DNA of 64,000 nucleotides from Mytilus trossulus. Its lineage: Eukaryota > Mollusca > Bivalvia > Mytilida > Mytilidae. The stretch is taken from contig NC_086377.1 in NCBI RefSeq assembly GCF_036588685.1, positions 77,382,283 through 77,446,282 of the forward strand, written 5' to 3'. The position numbers and the translations under genes are program-made. The notes under the pieces are model-generated. The model had not been told where the DNA came from. It did no database searches and worked only from the letters and a program-made list of their open reading frames with translations. Positions within the stretch are counted from its first letter, which is position 1; every line of letters begins with the position of its first letter. Positions 12,200-23,973 of this stretch are shown here, piece after piece.

Positions 12200-12420
12200 C
12201 GAGAAAATAAAATCACAAAAATACTGAACTCCGAGGACATTTAAAAACGGAAAAATCCCTAATCAAATGGCAAAACAAAAACTTAAATACTTCTAACGAA
12301 TGGTCATATTCCTGACTTGATTTTATAAAGTAGAAATTCGTTATTTACACCTGGCTTTATAGCTACCTTAAACTCGTACTGTCGCATTAAATTCAATTAT
12401 ATTGACAACGGTGATTGAAC
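12200..12420 (+). repeat. R4 dispersed repeat
   Basis: It contains AAAATCACAAAAATACTGAA, then CTCCGAGGACATTTAAAAAC, then GGTCATATTCCTGACTTG, and ends with ATTATATTGACAACGGTG. Other copies lie at 3725, 19720, 21615, 30768, 43145, 43460 and 59705, with antisense copies at 37820 and 38632. Confidence 0.8.
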
Positions 12421-12824
12421 AGAAAGACAGAAATAATAGATAAAAACGTCCAAAATGGAACAGCTTTCCACATTGTGTTAATCTTAATCACAATAAAAAA
12501 AAAAATATGGAAACACACATTTACCATGACACTACAGAGTACAGAGAGACGTCAAATGTATCAAAAAAACACAAAAAGGCAAAAAGACGAAGCATATTGG
12601 TAAAATGAGAGAATGTAGCAATTATCACAGAACAAGAGGGATATATACTAATATGTTAAGGTGCACACGTAATTGAGGATATCGCGATAGCTGAGAGGTA
12701 GTTACCTTCACAAGCAGAGAAACTCATAGGCCTGGTAAAATGAAACGTTTTCCAATGCAATTTACAAATGTTTTGATTACGGTTGATTGTTGTGAACGTT
12801 CTTTTATTGCTAATCAAATATACA
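12421..12824. other. Gene-free spacer before the satellite
   Basis: I see no exon. A stretch at 12685-12735 has a tRNA A-box-like TAGCTGAGAGG but no B box, so it is not called as a tRNA. Confidence 0.5.
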
Positions 12825-15800
12825 AATAACCATTCAGTTCCCTCTTTTATCTGATAATCCCCATGATAAAACCATTTAGTTCCCTCTTTTATCTGATAAT
12901 CCCGATGATAAAACCATTTAGTTCCCTCTTTTATCTTATACTCCCAATGATAAAACCATTTAGTTCCCTCTTTTATCTGAAAATCCCCATGATAAAACCA
13001 TTTCGTTCCCTCTTTTATCTGATAGACCTCATGATAAAACCACTTAGTTCCCTCTTTTATCTGATAATCCTCATGATAAAACCATTTAGTTCCGTCTTTT
13101 ATCTGATAATCCCCATGATAATACCATTTAGTTCCCTCTTTTATCTAATAATCCTCATGATAAAACTATTTAGTTCCCTCTTTTATCTGATAATCCCGAT
13201 GATAAAACCATTTAGTTCCCTCTTTTATCTTATACTCCCAATGATAAAACCATTTAGTTCCCTCTTTTATCTGAAAATCCCCATGATAAAACCATTTCGT
13301 TCCCTCTTTTATCTGATAGACCTCATGATAAAACCACTTAGTTCCCTCTTTTATCTGATAATCCTCATGATAAAACCATTTAGTTCCGTCTTTTATCTGA
13401 TAATCCCCATGATAATACCATTTAGTTCCCTCTTTTATCTGATAATCCTCATGATAAAACCATTTCGTTCCCTCTTTTATCTGATAATCCTCATAATAAA
13501 ACTATTTAGTTCCCTCTCTTATCTGATAATCCCCATGATAAAACCATTTAGTTCCCTATTTTATCTGATAATCCCCATGATATTACCATTTAGTTCCCTC
13601 TTTTATCTGATAATCCCCATGCTAAAACCATTTAGTTCCCTATTTTATCTGATAATCCCCATGATATTACCATTTAGTTCCCTCTTTTATCTGATAATCC
13701 CCATGATAAAACCATTTAGTTCCCTCTTTCATCTGATAATCCCCATGAAAAAACCATTTAGTTCCCTCTTTTATCTGATAATCCCCATGATCAAACCATT
13801 TAGTTCCCTATTTTATCTGATAATCCCCATGATAAAACCATTTAGTTCCCTTTTTCATCTGATAATCCCCATGATAAAACCATTTAGTTCCCTCTTTTAT
13901 CTGATAATCCCCATGATAAAACCATTTAGTTGCCTCTTTTATCTGATAATCCCCATGATAAAACCATTTAGTTCCCTATTTTATCTGATAATCCCCATGA
14001 TAAAACCATTTAGTTCCCTCTTTTATCTGATTATCCCCATGATAAAACCATTCAGTTCCCTCTTTTATCTTATACTCCTCATCATAAAACCATTTAGTTC
14101 CCTCTTTTATCTTATACTCCTCATGATAAAACCATTTAGTTCCCTCCTGTATCTGATAAACCTCATGATAAAACCATTTAGTTCCCTCTCTTATCTGATA
14201 ATCCCCATGATAAAACCATTTAGTTCCCTATTTTATCTGATAATCTCCATAATAAAACCATTTAGTTCCCTCTTGTATCTGATAATCCCCATGATAAAAC
14301 CATTTAGTTCCCTATTTTATCTGATAATCTCCTTGATAAAACCATTTAGTTCCCTCTTTTATCTGATAATCTCCTTGATAAAACCATTTAGTTTCCTCTT
14401 TTATCTGATAATTCCCATGATAAAACCATTTAGTTCCCTCTTTTATCTGATAATCCCCATGATAAAACCATTTAGTTCCCTTTTTTATCTGTTAATCCCC
14501 ATGATATAACCATGTAGTTCCCTATTTTATATGATGTTCCCCATTATAAAACCATTTAGTTTCCTCTTGTATCTGATAATTCCCATGATAAAACCATTTA
14601 GTTCCCTATTTTATTTGATAATCTCCATGATAAAACCATTTAGATCCCTCTTTTATCTGATAATCCCCATGATAAAACCATTTAGTTCCCTCTTTTATCT
14701 GATAATCCCCATGATAAAACCATTAAGTTCCCTCATCTGATAATCCCCATGATAAAACCATTTAGTTCCCTATTTTATCTGATAATCTCCATGATAAAAC
14801 CATTTAGTTCCCTCTTTTTTCTGATAATCCCCATTATAAAACCATTTAGTTTCCTCTTTTATCTGAGAATCTCCATGATAAAACCATTTAGTTCCCTCTT
14901 TTATCTGAGAATCTCCATGATAAAACCATTTAGTTCCCTCTTTTATCTGATAATCCCCATGATAAAACCATTTAGTTCCCTGTTTTATCTGATAATCCCC
15001 ATGATAAAAGCATTTAGTTCCCTTTTTTATCTGATAATCCCCATGATAAAACCATTTAGTTCCCTCTTTTATCTGATAATCCCCATGATATTACCATTTA
15101 GTTCCCTATTTTATCTGATAATCCCCATGATAAAACCATTTAGTTCCCTTTTTCATCTGATAATCCCCATGATAAAACCATTTAGTTGCCTCTTTTATCT
15201 GATAATCCCCATGATAAAACCATTTAGTTGCCTCTTTTATCTGATAATCCCCATGATAAAACCATTTAGTTCCCTATTGTATCTGATAATCCCCATGATA
15301 AAACCATTTAGTTCCCTCTTTTATCTGATTATCCCCATGATAAAACCATTTAGTTCCCTCTTTTATCTTATACTCCTCATGATAAAACAATTTAGTTCCC
15401 TCTTGTATCTGATAAACCTCGTGATAAAACCATTTAGTTCCCTCTCTTATCTGATAATCCCCATGATAAAACCATTTAGTTCCCTGTTTATCTGATAATC
15501 TCCATGATAAAACCATTTAGTTCCCTCTTGTATCTGATAATCCCCATGATAAAACCATTTGTTTCACTCTTTTATCTGATAATCCCCATTATAAAACCAT
15601 TTAGTTTCCTCTTTTATCTGATAATCCCCATGATAAAACCATTTAGTTCCCTCTTTTATCTGATAATCCCCATGATAAAACCATTTAGTTCCCTCTTTTA
15701 TCTGATAATCCCCATGATAAAACCATTTAGTTCCCTCTTTTATCTGATAATCCCCATGATAAAACCATTTAGTTCCCTATTTTATCTGAGAATCCCCATG

Positions 15801-18800
15801 ATATTACCATTTAGTTCCCTCTTTTATCTGATAATCCCCATGATAAAACCATTTAGTTCCCTCTTTTATCTGATAATCCCCATGATAAAACCATGTCGTT
15901 CCCTCTTTTATCTGATAGACCTCATGATAAAACCATTTAGTTCCCTCTTTTATCTGATAATCCTCATGATAAAACCATTTAGTTCCGTCTTTTATCTGAT
16001 AATCCCCATGATAATACCATTTAGTTCCCTCTTTTATCTGATAATCCTCATGATAAAACCATTTCGTTCCCTCTTTTATCTAATAATCCTCATGATAAAA
16101 CCATTTAGTTCCCTCTCTTATCTGATAATCCCCATGATAAAACCATTTAGTTCCCTATTTTATCTGATAATCCCCATGATATTACCATTTAGTTCCCTCT
16201 TTTATCTGATAATCCCCATGATAAAACCATTTAGTTCCCTCTTTCATATGATAATCCCTATGAAAAAAACATTTAGTTCCCTCTTTTATCTGATAATCCC
16301 CATGATAAAACCATTTAGTTCCCTATTTTATCTGATAATCCCCATGATAAAACCATTTAGTTCCCTTTTTCATCTGATAATCCCCATGATAAAACCATTT
16401 AGTTCCCTCTTTTATCTGATAATCCCCATGATAAAACCATTTAGTTGCCTCTTTTATCTGATAATCCCCATGATAAAACCATTTAGTTCCCTATTTTATC
16501 TGATAATCCCCATGATAAAACCATTTAGTTCCCTCTTTTATCTAATTATCCCAATGATAAAACCATTCAGTTCCCTCTTTTATCTTATACTCCTCGTGAT
16601 AAAACCATTTAGTTCCCTCTCTTATCTGATAATCCCCATGATAAAACCATTTAGTTCCCTATTTTATCTGATAATCTCCATGATAAAACCATTTAGTTCC
16701 CTCTTGTATCTGATAATCCACATGATAAAACCATTTAGTTCCCTATTTTATCTGATAATCTCCATGATAAAACCATTTAGTTTCCTCTTTCATCTGATAA
16801 TTCCCATGATAAAACCATTTAGTTCCCTCTTTTATCTGATAATCCCCATAATAAAACCATTTAGTTCCCTTTTTTATCTGATAATCCCCATGATAAAACC
16901 ATTTAGTTCCCTATTTTATATGATGTTCCCCATTATAAAACCATTTAGTTTTCTCTTGTATCTGATAATCCCCATGATAAAACCATTTAGTTCCCTATTT
17001 TATTTGATAATCTCCATGATAAAACCATTTAGATCCCTCTTTTATCTGATAATCCCCATGATAAAACCATTTAGTTCCCTCTTTTATCTGATAATCCCAA
17101 TGATAAAACCATTTAGTTCCCTCTATTATCTGATAATCCCCATGATAAAACCATTCAGTTCCCTATTTTATCTGATTAAATCCCATGATATTACCATTTA
17201 GTTCCCTCTTTTATCTGATAATCCCCATGATAAAACCATTTAGTTCCCTCTTTTATCTGATAATCCCCATGATAACACCATTTAGTTCCCTCTTTTATCT
17301 GATAATCCCCATGATAAAACCATTTAGTTCCCTATTTTATCTGATAATCCCTATGATAAAGGCATTTAGTTCCCTTTTTAATCTGATAATCCCCATGATA
17401 AAACCATTTAGTTCCCTCTTTTATCTGATAATCCCCATGATATTACCATTTAGTTCCCTATTTTATCTGATAATCCCCATGATAAAACCATTTAGTTCCC
17501 TTTTTCATCTGATAATCCCCATGATAAAACCATTTAGTTGCCTCTTTTATCTGATAATCCCCATGATAAGACCATTTAGTTGCCTCTTTTATCTGATAAT
17601 CCCAATGATAAAACAATTTAGTTCCCTATTGTATCTGATAATCCCCATGATAAAACCATTTAGTTCCCTCTTTTATCTGATTATCCCCATGATAAAACCA
17701 TTTAGTTCCCTCTTTTATCTTATACTCCTCATGATAAAACCATTTAGTTCCCTCTTGTATCTGATAAACCTCGTGATAAAACCATTTAGTCCCCTCTTTT
17801 ATCTGATAATCCCCATGATAAAACCATTTAGTTCCCTGTTTATCTGATAATCTCCATGATAAAACCATTTAGTTCCCTCTTGTATCTGATAATCCCCATG
17901 ATAAAACCATTTAGTTCCCTATTTTATCTGATAATCTCCATGATAAAACCATTTAGTTCCCTCTTTTATCTGATAATCCCCATTATAAAACCATTTAGTT
18001 TCCTCTTTTATCTGAGAATCTCCATGATAAAACCATTTAGTTCCCTCTTTTATCTGAGAATCTCCATGATAAAACCATTTAGTTCCCTCTTTTATCTGAT
18101 AATCCCCATGATAAAACCATTTAGTTCCCTGTTTTATCTGATAATCCCCATGATATTACCATTTAGTTCCCTCTTTTATCTGATAATCCCCATGATAAAA
18201 CCATTTTGTTCCCTCTTTTATCTGATAATCCCCATGATAACACCATTTAGTTCCCTCTTTTATCTGATAATCCCCATGATAAAACCATTTAGTTCCCTCT
18301 TTTATCTGATAATCCCAATGATAAAACCATTTAGTTCCCTCTATTATCTAATAATCCCCATGATAAAAGCATTTAGTTCCCTTTTTTATCTGATAATCCC
18401 CATGATAAAACCATTTAGTTCCCTCTTTTATCTGATAATCCCCATGATATTACCATTTAGTTCCCTCTTTTATCTGATAATCCCCTTGATAAAACTATTT
18501 AGTTCCCTCTTTTATCTGATAATCCCCATGATAAAACCATTTAGTTCCCTATTTTATCTGATAATCCCCATGATAAAACCATTTAGTTCCCTTTTTCATC
18601 TGATAATCCCCATGATAAAACCATTTAATTCCCTCTTTTATCTGATAATCCTCGTGATAAAACCATTTAGTTCCCTCTTTTATCTGATAATCCCCATGAT
18701 AAAACCATTTAGTTCCCTATTTTATCTGATAATCCCCATGATAAAACCATTTAGTTCCGTCTTTTATCTGATTATCCCCATGATAAAACCATTTAGTTCC

Positions 18801-19285
18801 CTCTTTTATATTTTACCTCATGATAAAACCATTTAGTTCCCTCTTGTATCTGATAAACCTCGTGATAAAACCATTTAGTTTCCTCTCTTATCTGATAATC
18901 TCCATGATAAAACCATTTAGTTCCCTCTTTTATCTTATACTCCCCATGATAAAACCATTTAGTTCCCGGTTTTATCTGATAATCCTCATGATAAAACCAT
19001 TTAGTTCCCTCTTGTATCTGATAATCCCCATGATAAAACCTTTTAGTTCCCTTTTTCTTCTGATAATCCCCATGATAAAACCATTTAGTTCCCTCTTTTA
19101 TCTGATAATCCTCATAATAAAACCATTTAGGTCCCTCTTTTATCTGATAATCCTCATGATAAAACCATTTTGTTCCCTCTTTCATCTGATAATCCTCATG
19201 ATAAAACCATTTAGTTCCCTCTTTTATCTGATAATCCTCATGATAAAACCATTTAGTTCCCTCTTTTATCTGATAATCCTCTTTG
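12825..19285. repeat. 42-bp satellite array, about 153 copies
   Basis: The unit is CCATGATAAAACCATTTAG followed by TTCCCTCTTTTATCTGATAATCC variants. The unit is 42 bp = 14 codons, so one + frame stays open as repeats of MIKPFSSLFYLIIP (runs of 548, 248, 565, 220, 326 and 185 codons), and one - frame stays open as GTKWFYHGDYQIKE. Higher-order structure is visible: a 7-unit block (294 bp) at about 12904 is repeated at about 13198, and a block near 15274-15516 recurs exactly 2352 bp (56 units) later at 17626-17868. Single-base indels break the frame at several places, and no splice sites or start context support translation. I treat it as non-coding satellite. Confidence 0.93.
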
Positions 19286-20552
19286 CCTTTAATTTCTTTT
19301 ATCTTATAGACCTCATTGCCTTTTACTTTCTTTTATCCATTTTGATATTTCTTTGTTTTATACATTTTCGCAGTTAATTTCTTTGCAGTTTGTTAAGAAT
19401 ACACACAAGGTTGTTGCACTATTGATGGCTTTTCGAAAATAGCGTATAATAATATTCATATACGACATTGGATTTTTCAACAAACTAAGGATTTTCTCAT
19501 CCCAGGCATATATTGCCTAAGCCGTTTTCGGCACAACTTTTTTGGAATTTTGGATCCTCAATGCTCTTCAACTTTATACTTGTATAGCTTTACAAATATA
19601 TTGTTATGAGCGTCATGGATGAGTCTTATCTTGATAACTATTGGCATGTAAGACTTAGTGTTAAAATATCGTTATCAAAATCAAATAACTACAAGAAATA
19701 TGTGTACTCATATTATGTAAAAAGTAAAATCACAAAAACTTAACCCGGAGGAAAATTCAAAACGGAAAGTCCCTTATCAAATGAAATTATAAACCATTTT
19801 TGTTTGTGCTTCCATGACTTTTTTCTTTAGTTATAATTGTCTGATCGACCTTTCACCAACACAATATGTTTTGAAGGGGATAATATATCTCTCAGGAAGT
19901 TTTGTGTTTATATTGTGTCAATGATTGTCAATAAAAACTCTTAACACAACCATGTCTAACTTAACCAAACTATGACAAAAACACTGTACTTCGATACGAC
20001 GTGTAATGAAGAACAATAAACTATTCATAAAACCTTCCATAATATGATAGTGTAAACAACCTACTAACGGTTTTGACATGTCTTATCTTTATTGATGTAT
20101 AACAAATAGGTTTCATTAAGTGCATGATCTTATGATAACTACACAATCAGTTTACGTCTTGTCTTTGTAGGTATCATCACAGAATGAGGGCGTGTAAGTG
20201 GTATTCGTGTTTACATATTACAATGATACCTGTTAAAACCGAACCTCGTCGAGACTTTAAACTTGGTTCAGTTTTGAGAGATGCTTGATTTTATCATGTT
20301 CATAATGCATGCAATTTGATATTACAAGGCTTAAGAACAGGTTTGGTTTATACAGGTTTTCTGTTTATACAGGATAAGGTTTAGCCAGGTTTCACTGTAA
20401 TATAAAACAATGTGATAATCATTATCAATGACATTTATGTACTCTTTTGTATAACAATACAAAAGCTAAAAGCACAAAACAGAAAAAAAAACTAACATAA
20501 CACCATCACGTAATATTTAACAGCTTTGATATGTAACACACATGCACTCTTT
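19286..20552. other. Gene-free; R3 and R4 fragments
   Basis: The satellite decays into TTTTATC-rich DNA to about 19350. An R3 fragment lies at 19500-19640 (AACTTTTTTGGAATTTTGGA, then GATGAGTCTTATC). An R4 fragment lies at 19720-19790. The rest is AT-rich with no exon. Confidence 0.6.
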
Positions 20553-20796
20553 AATAGAGCATTTGCATTATTCACATTATTTGCTGGCGTATCCGTATCT
20601 ACGTGTCGTGTAACACGTATACTGGGAAAAGATCAATTAAAGCAAGATGGTCCCGATGGTACATTTTATAATGCATTTAATTAAATAATGTTTTACTTGA
20701 GGTCGGGGTAAATCGTAACATTACACCAATCTGCCCAATACGAATACGTCGATCCGAAAACGTATCGCGAATCGTGAATAATGCAAATGCTCTATT
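20553..20796. mobile_element. 244-bp MITE with perfect 23-bp inverted ends
   Basis: Bases 20553-20575 (AATAGAGCATTTGC...) are the exact reverse complement of 20774-20796. A less perfect inverted match continues inward (CGTATCCGTATC..ACG against CGAATACGTCG). The interior is relatively CpG-rich. I cannot fix the target duplication. Confidence 0.8.
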
Positions 20797-21354
20797 GGTA
20801 GCAAAATGTACAACAAAATTCAAACTTTTTACAGCTATTACTTGTTTCAGAAAGTTCAAAACTCTTTCAATTTAATACGAAAATTATTTGTCGTTTTTTT
20901 GCTTTGATTTTCATAATCATGATTAAAATTAGGATTTTACTAATGTTTGTATTTACATCACACATTCTGATAAAGTCATCTATGCGAATTAATACAATAG
21001 AGGCAACAGTAGATTACCGGTATTTGATCTTCTTTAAAGATCTAAAATTGAAGCATACAAATAATACTATCAAGACCGAGACATTCACGTAATGTATTGT
21101 AGATTTATTAATTTTCGTTAGTGCCAATTTTCATGGATTTCGTGGTTACCGGTGAATCACGAAATTAAATGTTCAACGAATGATGAATTTTCTATAGGCT
21201 TGTATGCAGACGTCATCAAATCTCCGAATTGAATATCTACGATCATCTAAATTTCCCCTAAATCAATACTTACGAAAATAAATGAATCCACAAAACAAAA
21301 TGATTATGTTTACGAAAATTATTCCCAATTGGCAACACTTAGTCATATAGGAGG
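20797..21354. other. Gene-free; probable dispersed repeat at 21110-21320
   Basis: The block at 21110-21320 (TTTTCATGGATTTCGTGG, CGAAATTAAATGTTCAACGA, AAATAAATGAATCCACAAA) resembles a repeat I associate with mollusc genomes. No exon is seen. Confidence 0.4.
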
Positions 21355-21545
21355 GGGATATGACCTTTATTGGCACTCCGGGATCGTGTGTTTTTAAGCT
21401 CGAGATTTCGAGATTGAGCCTTTTGGGATCGGGAATTCTTTTTTCGAATTTCGGGACCTCGGGATTTCCAGTTTTTAAGCCTTGGAAATTTGAGATTTCG
21501 TGTTTTTTAAGCCCGGGATTTCGGGATCAGGACCACACCTACCCT
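21355..21545. repeat. Degenerate CGGGATTTCGGGATC tandem repeat
   Basis: Variants of GGGATTTCG and GGGATCG separated by TTTTTAAGC recur roughly every 40-60 bases, ending in TACCCTCCCTCATATAGCA. A related CGGAAATCGGGAA-type stretch ending CTCCCTCATATAGCC lies at 28255-28380, so this is a small dispersed repeat family. Confidence 0.6.
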
Positions 21546-21614
21546 CCCTCATATAGCAAGGTAGCGGTAAAACGTTTAAAAAAAATACAAAAATGCAATA
21601 TGCACAGTTTGTGT

Positions 21615-21850
21615 TCTAAAAAGTAAAATCACAAAAATAGTGAATTCCGAGGGAAAATTCCAAACAGAAAGGCCCTAATCAAATGGCAAATTGAAATAAT
21701 AAAAAACATTAATCAAATGGACAACAACTGTCATATTTCTGACTTGGTTAAGGCATTTTGAAATGAGACGAAATCGTGGATGGAAGCTGGTTTTTATAGC
21801 GCTATTTTTTATATTACAGCATTATGTTTGGTGTTGGGAGGTGCGATGCT
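21615..21850 (+). repeat. R4 dispersed repeat
   Basis: It contains AAGTAAAATCACAAAAATAG, then GAGGGAAAATTCCAAAC, then CATATTTCTGACTTGG, in the order of the other R4 copies. Confidence 0.75.
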
Positions 21851-21944
21851 TTTGTCGATTCTAGTTAACATAACAAGTAAATATAAATTGAAACTTTTTA
21901 TTAAAAACTGAATATGATTAAAAACCAAAATTAAAAAAAAAAGG

Positions 21945-22530
21945 ACCAAAGATACACAGGAAAAGTCAAACTCATAGATTGAAATAAACTGACAACGCCA
22001 TGGCTAATACTGAAAAAGACAAATAGACAAATTATAGTACAGAAAACACAACATTGAAAACTAAAGACTAAGCAACACGAACCCAACTACAAACTTAGAT
22101 GCACCGGTAGGGTAATCAAATCATGCTCCACATGTAGCAACCGTCTTGTAAAAGGTAAACTTATACTATTAAGTTGAAAACAAATAAAAATGCTGCGGAA
22201 AACCACTTAATAGCAGTCAACCAGCCCCTTATGGCGTCCGTTGCAATTTCGAAGAGATTATTTCGACTATAGCATTTGGATATCTTTGTGCGATAGCTGT
22301 CTTGAAGCCACAACCGTCTATCAAGGAAACAATGATAGGAAATGCAATCTCAGAGGTATCGTTTGAAAAGTAAGGTATCTACTTAATATGCAGATACTGT
22401 TGAAATGTTACATGTTAGAAATTATAATTCCAAATCGGGAAACTGAAATGATCCATGTTTACATGGTAAAGTTTTGTTCTCAACCGACACTCATTGTCAA
22501 TATGATTTTCACGCCATACTTGTTTCCCGA
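21945..22530 (-). mobile_element. R1 retroelement relic: end of RT reading frame plus 3' region
   Basis: Read on the minus strand, 22530-22400 gives IDNECRLRTKLYHVN then a broken match to DDFxFPI, which is the pattern I know from the C-terminal part of a common bivalve RT-type retroelement ORF. Below that come degraded codons and then the R1 untranslated block to 21945. Stops and frame breaks show that it is dead. The order matches 58235-58890. Confidence 0.6.
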
Positions 22531-23562
22531 GAAAAAAAAATCATACACTTAAAAATAAATATATTTCAAACCCGTCTAAAAATTCAATACGGTTATAAGA
22601 GAACACATACATGAATTGTAAATACTCTATGTAAACGGTTGAAAAAAATGTTTTTATATATATGTTCAAATTGCGGAATTACAGTCCAGCTAAGTAATCT
22701 TACTAATGACATCTCATCGCTTATGCAACATGCCTCAGTATTGGTATGTGTTATGTAAATTAAACATTTCTATTGAGGGGAACTTGAATTCAGATTCTAT
22801 TTTTTTGTGTGTTTCTGAATTTTTTCATTTTTTTTTGGTGTGTTTAATTTTAATTTTTTTTAATTATTGGTGTTTGAGAGTCGTGTTTCAATATTTTTCT
22901 ATGCACCTTTAGGTGTACATTAAACTTTTGTATTATACCTCAGTATGTTTTTTCTATATAAAAAGTAATGAAATAGTTATTTTGTTATTTCATTCCTCAG
23001 AACCATTTGTCAGTCAATAGTTTCAAAGACTATTACCCCCCACCCCCCGGTGAATAATTTCATAATCATCTTTCCCGTAGTTTTTCATGCTTATTGTTTT
23101 CATTGGATGATAATGATGTCATTGACTACTCTGCTTGGTTACGTATGCTTTGCAACATCAAACTCAACATAATATTGTAAACGGTGGAATCTGTTTGTGT
23201 TGATTGTAATTTCACTTACAAGAAGCAATTATAAAAAAAAATCATCAAGGAAATATTTTAAAGATCTAAAATATAATACGGGTCGCTCTCCGTATATTAA
23301 AAGTGAATTTGCGTTCGGTTTACTTTGGCTAGAATTTATTATAAGCACGGAAAGTTTAACACAAGTATTTCTAGTCTTGATTGAAATTAATGAAATATTT
23401 ATAAATACAAAACGAATTTTAAAAAAAGTCTAGTTCATCATGTGCATATAAAGTTATGTGACATTTTTTCTTTTCTTTCAGATGATATATATACACTCTT
23501 AGAAAATTAGTTTTTGGTATATATATATATACCTAATGGCTGTGTTGTTCAGTATAATAAAA
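22531..23562. other. Gene-free upstream of the cysteine-module gene
   Basis: I looked here for a signal-peptide exon of the gene that follows and could not support one. The sequence holds T-runs at 22800-22870, C-runs at 23036-23050, and a TATATA patch at 23487-23530. Confidence 0.5.
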
Positions 23563-23674
23563 CACCTAATGACTGGTTGTGCGGGTAATAGCAAGTTTGA
23601 TTGACCCTTCAAACAATAGTTGGTACACCAGGGACAACAAACTTGCTATTACCCTCACACCCAGTCAATAGGTG
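23563..23674. mobile_element. 112-bp MITE with ~36-bp inverted ends
   Basis: The left arm CACCTAATGACTGGTTGTG.. and the right arm ..CACCCAGTCAATAGGTG pair over about 36 bases with few mismatches, leaving a loop of about 40 bases. TAAAA flanks each side, which is a possible 5-bp target duplication. It lies 150 bp upstream of the first exon that I can call. Confidence 0.82.
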
Positions 23675-23824
23675 TAAAATAGGTGTATGAAATTTACAAA
23701 TTTGATATGCAAATATAAAACCGTAGTTTAACATGTTAAACGAATTAGTTTTTCTAATATTTCAAATTAAAGTTAACAACTGTTAAACTTTTGTCATTAT
23801 GCATTTTTACTGTGTACGAACCAG

Positions 23825-23973
23825 CAACCATTCGTCAGTGTTATATTCAATGTCCAGTTATAAATACATTGAAACATTTACTTATTCATAAGACAGCGAA
23901 AGAATATGTTTTTCATTTCGGTATAACACAGGATGAAAAATGTCAACATGCTATCAGTTGTGATAAGGATGAG
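23825..23973 (+). CDS. Exon 1 (as seen): first half of cysteine module 1
   Basis: The acceptor ..GAACCAG at 23824 gives a phase-1 start like exon 3. An alternative acceptor at 23838 (TTCGTCAG) would start in phase 0. The donor is GAG|GTAAGT. The end, KCQHAISCDKDE, matches the SCNSSMTCAKDE of exon 3, including C-x5-C-x-KDE. The exon carries about 25 extra residues between its first and last cysteine pairs compared with exon 3. Confidence 0.6.

Noticed and set aside
12685-12735. tRNA-like A box TAGCTGAGAGG
   Set aside because: No B box, no acceptor-stem pairing and no T-loop were found.
12863-19377. Seven long + strand frames (185-565 codons) and matching minus frames as a giant repeat protein
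   Set aside because: They follow automatically from a 42-bp (14-codon) satellite. Indels break them at array-internal positions, and there is no start context, splice signal or non-repeat coding sequence.
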